Below are positions 45,696-53,303 of a stretch of DNA of 64,000 nucleotides, in pieces. Source of the DNA: JBGANR01 sp044222225 (GTDB taxonomy: Bacteria > Actinomycetota > Actinomycetes > Mycobacteriales > Mycobacteriaceae); assembly GCA_044222225.1 (NCBI GenBank), contig JBGANR010000010.1:1-64000 (forward strand). Direction: 5' to 3'. Numbering within the stretch: the stretch's first letter is position 1; every line of letters starts with the position of its first letter. The notes beneath the pieces were generated by a model. It saw only the letters and a program-made list of their open reading frames with translations. It ran no database searches and was not told the DNA's origin. Position numbers and translations under genes: made by a program.

Positions 45696-47203
45696 GCGGG
45701 CGTTTTGTCGTCGCGGTCGACCAGGGGACGAGTTCGACGCGCTGCATCGTCTACGACCGCCGCGGCGTCATGGTGTCGGTGGCGCAGTTGCGGCAGCGCA
45801 TCTGGCATCCGGCGCCGGGCTGGGTGGAGCAGGACGCGGCCGAGATCTGGCGGCAGACGCAGCGCGTCATCTCCGAGGCGATGGCCTCCGCCGGGCTGAC
45901 GGCCGCCGACGTCGTCGGCCTCGGCGTCACCAATCAGCGCGAGACGGTGGTCGTGTGGGACGCCGACACCGGCCGGCCGGTGCATCGCGCGATCACCTGG
46001 CAGGACACCAGGACGACCGGGATCGTCGACGCCATCCGGGCCCGTCCCGACGCGGCTGACCTGGCCAGACGCGCCGGCCTGCCGATCGCCAACTACGTCA
46101 GCGCGCCGCGGTTGCGCTGGATCCTCGACCGGCTCGGCGCGGAGCGCCCGAAGCGACTGCTGGTCGGCACGATGGACTCCTGGCTCGTCTGGAACCTCAC
46201 CGGCGGTAGATCGGGCGGACGGCACGTCACCGATTCGACCAACGCGAGCCGGACGCTCCTGATGAACATCGAGACCGAGGAGTGGGACGACGTGCTGCTC
46301 GCCGCGTCGGGGATCGACCGGGCGTCGCTGCCCCGGATCGTCGCCTCGATGGGCGAGCACGGTGCCGTCGCCGGCGGTCCGCTGGCAGGCGTGCCCATCC
46401 GGGCCGTCATGGGCGATCAGCAGGCGGCCCTGGTCGGGCAGGTCGCGCTGCGCGCGGGCGAATCGAAGTTCACCCTCGGCACCGGCGGTTTCCTCGTCTA
46501 CAACACCGGCACGGAGCTCGTGCGATCGAACAACGGGCTCGTCACGACGATCGCCTATCGCCGCGAGGGCGAGTCGCCGCGATACGCGTTGGAGGGCACG
46601 ATCCCGACGGCGGGATCGCTCGTCGAATGGGTGCGGACGACGCTGGGGCTGATCTCCGCGGCGCCGGAGATCGAGACGCTGGCCGAGACGGTCGGGGACA
46701 ACGGCGGCTGCCTCATCATCCCCGCGTTCTCCGGACTGCACGCACCGCGGTGGGCGTCGGAGAGCCGCGGCGCGATCGTCGGTCTGACGGCGCACGTCAC
46801 GCGCGGTCACCTCGCGCGGGCCGTGCTGGAGACGATGGCGTACCAGTCGGCGACGCTGCTCGACGTGCTCGTCGAGGATCTGGCCGCGGCCGGTGGCGCC
46901 GATCGGCTCGAGCGGCTGGTCGTCGACGGCGGCATGACGGCGAACAACCTGCTCATGCAGATGATGGCCGACTACTGCGGGGTGCCGGTGATCCGGCCGC
47001 GGATGGCCGAGTCGGTGGCGCTGGGTGCCGCCTACTGCGCCGGCATGACCGCGGGGCTGTGGACCGACGAGGCGCAGTTGCGCGCCAACTGGCGGGCGGC
47101 GGCCCGGTGGGAGCCGAGGATCCCGGACGAGAAGCGGCGAGCCGATCTCAGTGCGTGGCAACAGGCTGTGGATGCGGTCGGGGGCTGGTCCTTCGGGCGA
47201 TGA
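45692..47203 (+). CDS. glpK2: Second glycerol kinase-like FGGY kinase
   Basis: A 503-residue FGGY kinase, clearly a paralogue of the glpK at 43.3 kb: VVAVDQGTSSTRCIVYD, GWVEQDAAEIWRQTQR, GVTNQRETVVVWDADTGRP, AITWQDTRTTG, GDQQAALVGQ and VDGGMTANNLLMQMMAD. Differences from the first copy include a shorter, more diverged middle and GESKFTLGTGGFLVYNTG at the phosphate loop, so it could prefer another polyol or glycerol analogue. The GTG overlaps the IclR stop. Its last 56 bp overlap the convergent PAP2 gene. Confidence 0.88.
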   Translation: MSGRFVVAVDQGTSSTRCIVYDRRGVMVSVAQLRQRIWHPAPGWVEQDAAEIWRQTQRVISEAMASAGLTAADVVGLGVTNQRETVVVWDADTGRPVHRAITWQDTRTTGIVDAIRARPDAADLARRAGLPIANYVSAPRLRWILDRLGAERPKRLLVGTMDSWLVWNLTGGRSGGRHVTDSTNASRTLLMNIETEEWDDVLLAASGIDRASLPRIVASMGEHGAVAGGPLAGVPIRAVMGDQQAALVGQVALRAGESKFTLGTGGFLVYNTGTELVRSNNGLVTTIAYRREGESPRYALEGTIPTAGSLVEWVRTTLGLISAAPEIETLAETVGDNGGCLIIPAFSGLHAPRWASESRGAIVGLTAHVTRGHLARAVLETMAYQSATLLDVLVEDLAAAGGADRLERLVVDGGMTANNLLMQMMADYCGVPVIRPRMAESVALGAAYCAGMTAGLWTDEAQLRANWRAAARWEPRIPDEKRRADLSAWQQAVDAVGGWSFGR

Positions 47204-47804
47204 ACGTCGCGAGGAGGGCGACGGCGGTGCCGAGCAACAGGCCGGCCACGACATCACTGACGTAATGCACGCCGAGGTAGAGCCTGCTGACGGCGACGCA
47301 GCCCGCGAGGAGCAGGGCGAGGGAGACCGCCGCCGCCCGCGCGGCGGTGGCGGCGCCGGAGGTGAGGACGAGCGCGACGAGCACGAGCAGCGCCGCCGAA
47401 CTGTTCGAGTGGCCGGAGGGGAACGAGACGTTCTGCTCGGCGCTGACGAGTTGCGTGGCGTCCGGCGGCCGGGCGCGTCCGACGGCCAGCTTGACCACCT
47501 GGGTGACGGCGCTCGCCGCGCTGAGTCCGAGGACGACGGTCAGCGCGCCGCGCGGATCGCGGCGGACGAGGACGATCGTGCCGGCCGCCGCGGCCGCGAG
47601 GAACGGCACCACCAGGGGGTCGAAGCAGCGGGTCACGAAGGTGAGCGCCGTCGTCAGCGCCGGGGTGCGGTGCGCGACGAACCAGTCGTAGGTTCGCGCG
47701 TCGAGATCGGCGAAGGGGTTGAGGTCGAGGGCGACGAGCGCCGCCTGGACGGAGACGAGTGCGAGGAGGATGCCCGCGATCAGAGGCTCGAGGGTGCGAC
47801 GCAT
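47148..47804 (-). CDS. PAP2-superfamily phosphatase
   Basis: A 218-residue membrane phosphatase with about six hydrophobic helices. The three catalytic motifs are KLAVGRARP, PSGHS (general-acid His) and SRLYLGVHYVSDV (nucleophile His). Such enzymes dephosphorylate phosphatidic acid, phosphatidylglycerophosphate or polyprenyl pyrophosphate. Lying tail-to-tail with the second glycerol kinase, it may act on a glycerolipid phosphate; that link is inference. The 56-bp overlap with that kinase gene is unusually long for a convergent pair. Confidence 0.87.
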   Translation of the reverse strand: MRRTLEPLIAGILLALVSVQAALVALDLNPFADLDARTYDWFVAHRTPALTTALTFVTRCFDPLVVPFLAAAAAGTIVLVRRDPRGALTVVLGLSAASAVTQVVKLAVGRARPPDATQLVSAEQNVSFPSGHSNSSAALLVLVALVLTSGAATAARAAAVSLALLLAGCVAVSRLYLGVHYVSDVVAGLLLGTAVALLATFIARRTSPRPHPQPVATH

Positions 47805-47895
47805 TCAGGCGATTCTTCCGGCGGTTACTGAGACTTGGCTGAGAGCCGCGACTCGTCCAGGCGCTGACCTGCGGTTCCTCGCGAGGTTAATTCCG

Positions 47896-47924
47896 TTGCC
47901 TCGGTGCGGGCCCGGGCGTACCTT
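47896..47924 (+). promoter_or_regulatory. Strong sigma-70-type promoter of the mini-gene
   Basis: TTGCCT (47896-47901), exactly 17 bp, TACCTT (47919-47924). The start of transcription would be near 47931, just before the ribosome-binding site at 47936. Confidence 0.55.
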
Positions 47925-47956
47925 CGCCGTACACGAGAAAGGAGGTGGTTCGAGAC

Positions 47957-47995
47957 ATGGTTTCAATTCGGACGCGTGAGGTGACCATCAGCTAG
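47957..47995 (+). CDS. 12-residue peptide with near-perfect Shine-Dalgarno site
   Basis: The reading frame MVSIRTREVTIS-stop is preceded at 47936-47947 by AGAAAGGAGGTG, complementary over 12 nt to the usual 3' end of actinobacterial 16S rRNA, the strongest ribosome-binding site in the window. A 17-bp-spaced promoter stands just upstream and a hairpin terminator downstream, so it is a self-contained transcription unit of about 160 nt. The last codons (GACCATC, 47982-47988) can pair with GATGGTC at 48029-48035, so translation could affect RNA folding. I do not recognise the peptide; it could be a leader peptide, a regulatory RNA with a translated lid, or a functional micropeptide. Confidence 0.6.
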   Translation: MVSIRTREVTIS

Positions 47996-48038
47996 GGCCG
48001 CCCCTCGGGGAAGCTCATGCGAATCCCCGATGGTCATC

Positions 48039-48091
48039 CGACCCCCGCGCGGCCAGGTCCAGGCCGATACCCGAAAGGGGCGCGGGGGTCG
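48039..48091 (+). terminator. Hairpin after the 12-codon gene
   Basis: CGACCCCCGCGC / GCGCGGGGGTCG arms (48039-48050 and 48080-48091) around a 29-nt loop that can itself fold (GGCC...GGCC); followed by TTCGGG. Confidence 0.6.
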
Positions 48092-48186
48092 TTCGGGTCC
48101 GGGGCTCGGCCGGCGGTGGGCAGGTCTTCTCTTTGCCGAACCCGCTGAGCGAAGAAATGTCAGTGCACCGGCGTAGCGTCCCGGGC

Positions 48187-48705
48187 ATGAGCAACGAACG
48201 CGAAACCCTCATCGAGATCTACGACGATCAGCGCCACAACCTGGGCATCGCCATGCGCGGGTTGACCGAGGAGCAGGCACGGCTGACGCCGTCCGCCTCG
48301 GCACTGAGCCTCGGCGGCATCCTCAAGCACGTCACCTTGAACGAGCGGCATTGGCTCGCCGTCGTCACGGCCGCCGATCCGGATGCCGAGTTCGACATGT
48401 CGGCCGCCGCGACGGCGTACGTCCTCACCGAGGACGAGACGTTCGCGCATTGGCTCGCCGAGTCCGAGCGGCAGTCCGCGGCGACGAACGAGTTCATCCG
48501 TACGGTGCCGGATCTCGACGCGATGGTTCCGCTGCCGAAGGCGCCGTGGGATCCGGACCCGCAGCCGCAGTCGGTGCGGCGGATCCTGTTGCACATGTTT
48601 CGGGAGACCGCCCACCACAGCGGCCACGCCGACATCATCCGGGAGAGCCTGGACGGCGGTAGCACCACGATGACGATGGCTCGCGACGCCGGAATGCAGT
48701 TCTAA
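48187..48705 (+). CDS. DinB/DUF664-family protein
   Basis: A 172-residue four-helix-bundle protein of the DinB/YfiT group, some of which are metal-dependent thiol S-transferases using mycothiol or bacillithiol. The presumed metal histidines are in GGILKHVTLNERHW (near 44) and ETAHHSGHADIIRE (near 140-150). Helix-rich throughout, with the usual ending DAGMQF. The start ATG has TAGCGT (48174-48179) 7 nt upstream, so it is leaderless and independent of the mini-gene. With mycothiol made in this cell, a thiol-transfer role is reasonable but not shown. Confidence 0.85.
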   Translation: MSNERETLIEIYDDQRHNLGIAMRGLTEEQARLTPSASALSLGGILKHVTLNERHWLAVVTAADPDAEFDMSAAATAYVLTEDETFAHWLAESERQSAATNEFIRTVPDLDAMVPLPKAPWDPDPQPQSVRRILLHMFRETAHHSGHADIIRESLDGGSTTMTMARDAGMQF

Positions 48706-48784
48706 GGGGCCGGCCGGCCAGCCAGGTGGCCGCGTACGGCCCGGCGGGTGGACCGGCCGGTGGTCCGCGCTCGTCGGCGGTGTG

Positions 48785-49360
48785 TCAGCCCGCGTATCGG
48801 GACAGGCGCGCCGAGTACCGGGGGACGAGGTCGCCGTCGGGGTCGACGCGTTCCTCGACGTACGCGAAGTCGCCGCCGTCGACGAGCCCGTAGAGCCGCT
48901 TCGCGCCGGCTCCGCCCGTGCCGGTCGCCGTCGTGAAGCTGACGTCCGTGGCCAGTTCCCACGACGTCTGCGTCAGGGGCGTGCCGTAGAAGAGGTCGAC
49001 GGCACCCTCGGCGTGGACGATGAGCAACTCGATGACGTCGTCGGCGCCGATCCGCCAGAAGCCGGCCTCGCGCTGGTCGGCGGCGACGTACGCGCCGTCG
49101 CCGTCGACGCGCCAGATCCGCGAATCCCAGCGCAGGTACGGCCCACCGTCATGGGACACGACGATCTGCTGACCGAACGAATAGTCCCCGGTCACGGGGT
49201 CGTTGCCCTCGCCGGCGCCGCGCCAGACGCCGACGAGCGGCAGGAGAGCGAGGAGGGCGGGGTGCAGGTCAGGGCCCTGACGCAGGTTCGCCGTGTCGTC
49301 GGGCACGGCGAGGTCTGGCAGTGACGCGATGTTGCGTCCAGCCGAATCCGCGGAACTCAC
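48785..49360 (-). CDS. Nitrobindin-like FABP-fold protein (Rv0813c-like)
   Basis: A 191-residue protein closely resembling Rv0813c, of the nitrobindin/UPF0678 family of small beta-barrels; heme-bearing members act on peroxynitrite. Visible blocks are LLPLVGVWRGAGEG (the G-x-W-x-G-x-G motif at 44-50), DYSFGQQIVVSHDGGPYLRWDSR, and AKRLYGLVDGGDFAYVEERVDPDGDLVP. Where, from memory, Rv0813c reads VPHLSARL, this protein has VPRYSARL, so a potential heme-ligand histidine near the end is absent. The 32-residue gene just upstream probably belongs to the same transcript. Confidence 0.88.
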   Translation of the reverse strand: MSSADSAGRNIASLPDLAVPDDTANLRQGPDLHPALLALLPLVGVWRGAGEGNDPVTGDYSFGQQIVVSHDGGPYLRWDSRIWRVDGDGAYVAADQREAGFWRIGADDVIELLIVHAEGAVDLFYGTPLTQTSWELATDVSFTTATGTGGAGAKRLYGLVDGGDFAYVEERVDPDGDLVPRYSARLSRYAG

Positions 49361-49369
49361 GACCGTGCG

Positions 49370-49468
49370 TCAGCCTTCATCGGCGACGAGGCGGTAGATA
49401 ACGTAGACGGCGAAAGCCATGATCGCGACCGACGCCAACCCGAGCAGGATCTCGAAGAATAGGACCAC
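49370..49468 (-). CDS. 32-residue single-helix membrane protein, leaderless
   Basis: A GTG-initiated frame of 32 codons encodes a peptide with one long hydrophobic helix (LFFEILLGLASVAIMAFAVY, residues 3-22) and a short charged tail ending VADEG. TAGCAT on the minus strand (49475-49480) lies 6 nt before the GTG, the leaderless geometry found before many larger genes here. It ends 10 nt before the start of the nitrobindin-like gene, so it could be the first gene of that operon. Too short to be listed by ordinary gene finders. No family recognised. Confidence 0.6.
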   Translation of the reverse strand: MVLFFEILLGLASVAIMAFAVYVIYRLVADEG

Positions 49469-49628
49469 GCGGTGATGCTACCGCGTGGCGTGTGGCCGTC
49501 ACGTGCGGCCCGTGTGATCGGCGATCCGCTCGGCCGGGCGGTCGGCGAGTTTCGCGCCCGGCCGTGCGCGACCGAGGATCTGGTGGAATACTCCGTCGGA
49601 TAGCGCCCGTCCGCGTAGATTCGCTTAT

Positions 49629-50063
49629 ATGCCGTCTACCCGTCGCGTCTCCGTCGTGGCCGTCGTCGCCGGCCTGGTTCTCTCGGCGTGTTCGACGGAC
49701 GAGCGCCCCGGAGAGACCGGACCGCCGACCTTCGCCGACCGCCATCCATTGCCGAGTTGTGGTGAGACCGCTGATCGGAAGTCGCCCAAGTCGACGATCG
49801 AGGATCTGTATCCCCAATCGGCTATTGATTGTCTGGCCGATAGTCGTCGACGCAGCGGTGCTGAGTTTCGCGTCACCGTTCATACCGACGAAGGCGACCC
49901 GATCGTCACCTTCTACCGGACCGAGCACGGCTCCACCGATGTGGAGGTCTTCCTCGATCGATCGGCCGATCGACATAACGGCAGACCGGGTTGGGTGCAT
50001 CTCCTGTGCTGCGTTCCGGACATCACCGTCGCGGCCTTGCGGAAATGCACTGCTCGCCATTGA
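49629..50063 (+). CDS. Putative lipoprotein, unknown function
   Basis: A 144-residue protein with a basic start, hydrophobic core and lipobox VLSAC (Cys21), i.e. an exported lipoprotein. The mature part has cysteines near 44, 68 and a CC pair near 126-127, and a two-strand HTDEGDPIVTFYRT motif; no family recognised. The ATG is leaderless, with TAGATT (49616-49621) 7 nt upstream. Codon use is less G+C-biased than in its neighbours (for example a run of CCGATTGGG-type sequence on the reverse strand near 49815), which hints at recent acquisition. It converges with the sseC-cysA operon. Confidence 0.72.
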   Translation: MPSTRRVSVVAVVAGLVLSACSTDERPGETGPPTFADRHPLPSCGETADRKSPKSTIEDLYPQSAIDCLADSRRRSGAEFRVTVHTDEGDPIVTFYRTEHGSTDVEVFLDRSADRHNGRPGWVHLLCCVPDITVAALRKCTARH

Positions 50064-50122
50064 GGCTGAGGATCGCGTCGGGGTGGTCCGGGAGTACCCG
50101 GCCGCGAATGCGTACGGACACG

Positions 50123-50166
50123 ACGACGCCCCGGCCGGTTCGTTCGGGAGCCGGCCGGGGCGTCGT
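50123..50166. terminator. Two-way hairpin between the lipoprotein gene and sseC
   Basis: Perfect 16-bp arms (ACGACGCCCCGGCCGG) with a 12-nt loop, between converging genes. Confidence 0.75.
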
Positions 50167-50174
50167 GGGTCGTG

Positions 50175-50480
50175 CTACTTGCTGACGGTCACCGTGTAGG
50201 TGTGCACGCCGGGTCCCTCGGGGGACGCCTCGGTCTGGCCGTTGCCCGCGCTGGACAGCGCGCGCAGCGTCCACGTGCCCGCCGCGGCGAAGAACCGGAA
50301 GTCGCCGGTTCCGCTGGCCACGACCTCGGCGGTGAACTCACCGGTCGAATCGAGCAGCCGGACGAAGGCGCCCGCGACGGGTGCACCCGACGCGTCGACG
50401 ACGGTGCCGGTGAGCACCGTCTCCTTCTCGGCGTCGACGCCGGCGGGAAGGACCTGACCCTGCTTGGGGGCTCCACACAT
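50175..50480 (-). CDS. sseC: DUF1416 protein SseC
   Basis: A 101-residue protein of the DUF1416 family, always next to CysA-type sulfurtransferases in actinobacteria (sseC1/sseC2 of M. tuberculosis). The opening MCGAPKQGQ supplies a Cys at position 2, and the remainder is a carboxypeptidase-regulatory-like beta-sandwich (TVLTGTVVDASGAPVAGAFVRLLDS). It probably partners CysA in sulfur transfer; mechanism unknown. It starts 2 nt after the cysA stop. Confidence 0.93.
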   Translation of the reverse strand: MCGAPKQGQVLPAGVDAEKETVLTGTVVDASGAPVAGAFVRLLDSTGEFTAEVVASGTGDFRFFAAAGTWTLRALSSAGNGQTEASPEGPGVHTYTVTVSK

Positions 50481-50482
50481 GA

Positions 50483-51319
<837 letters not shown>

Positions 51320-51455
51320 GGTGTGTCCTTTCCACAGGGAGATCTTCTGCCGGGTGGCATCGTCTGCCAGGTGGCAGAGTCGTAGCGCCTTCGGTTGGGT
51401 CCGCATCGGACAAGCGCGGCCGGAAGAGCCGGGAAGGCGCCGGCATGGCCGGCAG

Positions 51456-51486
51456 GAATGCGCTCAGCGGACGAATGAGCTCAGCG
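51456..51486. repeat. 17-bp tandem duplication in the cysA leader
   Basis: GAATGCGCTCAGCG (51456-51469) and GAATGAGCTCAGCG (51473-51486) repeat with a 17-bp period. The second copy covers the stop codon of the leader sORF. In RNA sense the segment can form GCUCA-N9-UGAGC directly after that stop, a plausible element of an attenuator. Confidence 0.5.
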
Positions 51487-51558
51487 ACAACACATCGCCG
51501 TCACGCGGCAGTAGTCGACCGCATAGCGACGGGTGAGGAGCAGCGCCGATGAACGCAT
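51481..51558 (-). CDS. 25-residue leaderless leader peptide ending Met-Cys-Cys-Arg
   Basis: An ATG-initiated 25-codon frame beginning MRSSALLLTRRYAVDYC, with three cysteines, the last two adjacent before a final Arg. On the minus strand TAGGCT (51567-51572) ends 8 nt before the ATG, so the transcript should start at this codon. It lies 162 nt before the cysA start on the same strand. Leaderless short frames with terminal cysteine runs before sulfur genes are known cysteine-responsive attenuators in mycobacteria; position and content fit that class. The TAG stop of lmeA forms the first three bases of its -10 box. Confidence 0.7.
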   Translation of the reverse strand: MRSSALLLTRRYAVDYCRVTAMCCR

Positions 51559-51569
51559 GGTCGGTGAGC

Positions 51570-52433
51570 CTACCGATCCCCGCGCGCGGCGTCGACTCGG
51601 GGGGTCGGACGGAAGTCGGCCGGCCGGACGAGGTTCGTGTCGGTGCGGCCCTCGACCGTCAGCCCCGAGTTGTCGGAGTAGACGGTGGTGGGCGTCACGG
51701 CGAAGGCCAGCGGCGTCCCGGGCACCCGCCCGGTGAAGTGCGGCAGCACGCTGCGCGCGTCGACCCAGGCCGGCAGCTTCTCGTGCGGCTGGTCGCCCGT
51801 GTAGAGACCCGTCGGGGTGATGACGATGTCGTGGCCCGCCAGTGCGACGTCGGCGGTGACGGTGATCCGCAGGTCTTTGGACCGGGGGATCGGGATGGAC
51901 GCGGTGAGCAGCAGGCCCGTCGAGCGCTTGGCCGCCGGCTGCTGCGGGCCGCCGCCGCCGGCGACGCCGGGCTCGGGCGGGGTCGCGATCGTCAGATCGG
52001 CCAGCCCGAGGTAACGGCCGACGACCTGTGAGGAGAGCCGGGTGCGCGCCTCGACGCCGGTGACGCGCAGCGCGGAATCGGACGTGACGGTGGCGCCGTC
52101 GGTCTCTGTGCCGTACAGCACACCGGTGACGTCGGCGTAGTAGAGCTCGGTGCGATCGCCAGGGACGGGGCGCAGCTGGTAGTCGCGGGCGAGGATCGTC
52201 ACCGTCTCGTAGCGGCCGTTCCGGATCCGGGTGAACGGCGAGGCGGAGAGATCGATGAACGGATCGGTGAGCAGGGTCGGGTCGCCCGCGCGGACGGCGG
52301 CGGCGAGCGAGCGCTCGGCGTCGGAGGCGATCTTGTTGCCGGCGGCCCACCAGCCTCCGTACCCGAGAACGGCGAGAAGGACGACGCCGATCGCGGTGCG
52401 CCACGCCCAGCGCGGCGCCCGTGGCAGGGCCAT
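51570..52433 (-). CDS. lmeA: LmeA-like DUF2993 lipoprotein-like envelope protein
   Basis: A 287-residue protein with an N-terminal transmembrane or signal segment (about residues 10-32) and a DUF2993 domain outside the membrane. It matches Rv0817c (LmeA), needed for full-length mannan of lipomannan in mycobacteria. Segments such as SPFTRIRNGRYETVTILARDY and GLYTGDQPHEKLPAWVDARSVLPHF fit that family. A Gly/Pro/Gln-rich insert lies near residues 170-185. In M. tuberculosis a thioredoxin-like gene (thiX) separates lmeA from cysA2; it is absent here. Confidence 0.83.
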   Translation of the reverse strand: MALPRAPRWAWRTAIGVVLLAVLGYGGWWAAGNKIASDAERSLAAAVRAGDPTLLTDPFIDLSASPFTRIRNGRYETVTILARDYQLRPVPGDRTELYYADVTGVLYGTETDGATVTSDSALRVTGVEARTRLSSQVVGRYLGLADLTIATPPEPGVAGGGGPQQPAAKRSTGLLLTASIPIPRSKDLRITVTADVALAGHDIVITPTGLYTGDQPHEKLPAWVDARSVLPHFTGRVPGTPLAFAVTPTTVYSDNSGLTVEGRTDTNLVRPADFRPTPRVDAARGDR

Positions 52434-52580
52434 CGTCGTCCTCCGTGCTCGTCTGCGCCGCGCCGAGTGGCGCGTCAGCCGTTAAAGTTCATCGAAGCCG
52501 CTGCACCGCCGGTCGTACAAAGGCCACGCCCGTCGTGCGTCCGTGGCAGCACCCAGCCTAACCAGAAGGGAGTCGGCCGA

Positions 52581-53303
52581 GTGGATCTGCTCATACTCAC
52601 GGCCGATCCCGATCCGCAGGCGATTCTGCCGTCGTTGGCGCTGTTGCCGCACGGTGTTCGCGCACTGCGCGCCGACGTCTCGTCGATCGTGGCCGTATCG
52701 GACGCCGACGCCGTGCTGGTCGACGCGCGATCGGACCTCGCGGCCGCCCGGGGGCTGTGCCGGCTGCTGGCGAGCGCGGCGACCGGGATCCCGGTCGCCG
52801 TCGTCATCGCGGAGGGCTCGCTCGTCGCGTTGAGCGCGGACTGGGGGATCGACGACTTCCTGCTGCCGACCACCGGGCCCGCCGAGCTCGACGCGCGGCT
52901 GCGGCTGCTCAGCGGGCGCGGCACCGGGGCGAGCGGCCACGACGAGTCGTCGACGATCACGCTCGGCGACCTGGTCATCGACGAGGACACCTACACGGCG
53001 CGGTTGCGCGGCCGGCCGATCGACCTCACGTACAAGGAGTTCGAGCTCCTCAAGTACCTCGCGCAGCACGCCGGGCACGTCTTCACCCGCGCCCAGCTGC
53101 TGCAGGAGGTCTGGGGCTACGACTTCTTCGGCGGCACCCGGACCGTCGACGTCCATGTCAGACGGCTGCGCGCCAAATTGGGGGCCGAACACGAAGCGCT
53201 CATCGGCACCGTCCGTAACGTTGGCTACAAGGCTGTGCGGCCGAACAAGCGGGACTCCGCTGCGACCGTCGGCATCGGATCCGATGAGGAGGACGTCGAG
53301 TGA
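52581..53303 (+). CDS. glnR: GlnR-type nitrogen regulator
   Basis: A 240-residue atypical OmpR-family regulator, closely matching mycobacterial GlnR (Rv0818). The receiver domain (about 1-115) includes DADAVLVDARSDLAAARGLCRLL; the winged-helix domain carries IDLTYKEFELLKYLAQHAGHVFTRAQLLQEVWGYDFFGG (read in parts, about 155-190) and VDVHVRRLRAKLG. It is an orphan regulator that controls nitrogen genes. The GTG has AGGGAG 8-11 nt upstream. Its stop overlaps mshD. Given the allantoin cluster at 4-9 kb, nitrogen control of that cluster is possible. Confidence 0.94.
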   Translation: MDLLILTADPDPQAILPSLALLPHGVRALRADVSSIVAVSDADAVLVDARSDLAAARGLCRLLASAATGIPVAVVIAEGSLVALSADWGIDDFLLPTTGPAELDARLRLLSGRGTGASGHDESSTITLGDLVIDEDTYTARLRGRPIDLTYKEFELLKYLAQHAGHVFTRAQLLQEVWGYDFFGGTRTVDVHVRRLRAKLGAEHEALIGTVRNVGYKAVRPNKRDSAATVGIGSDEEDVE

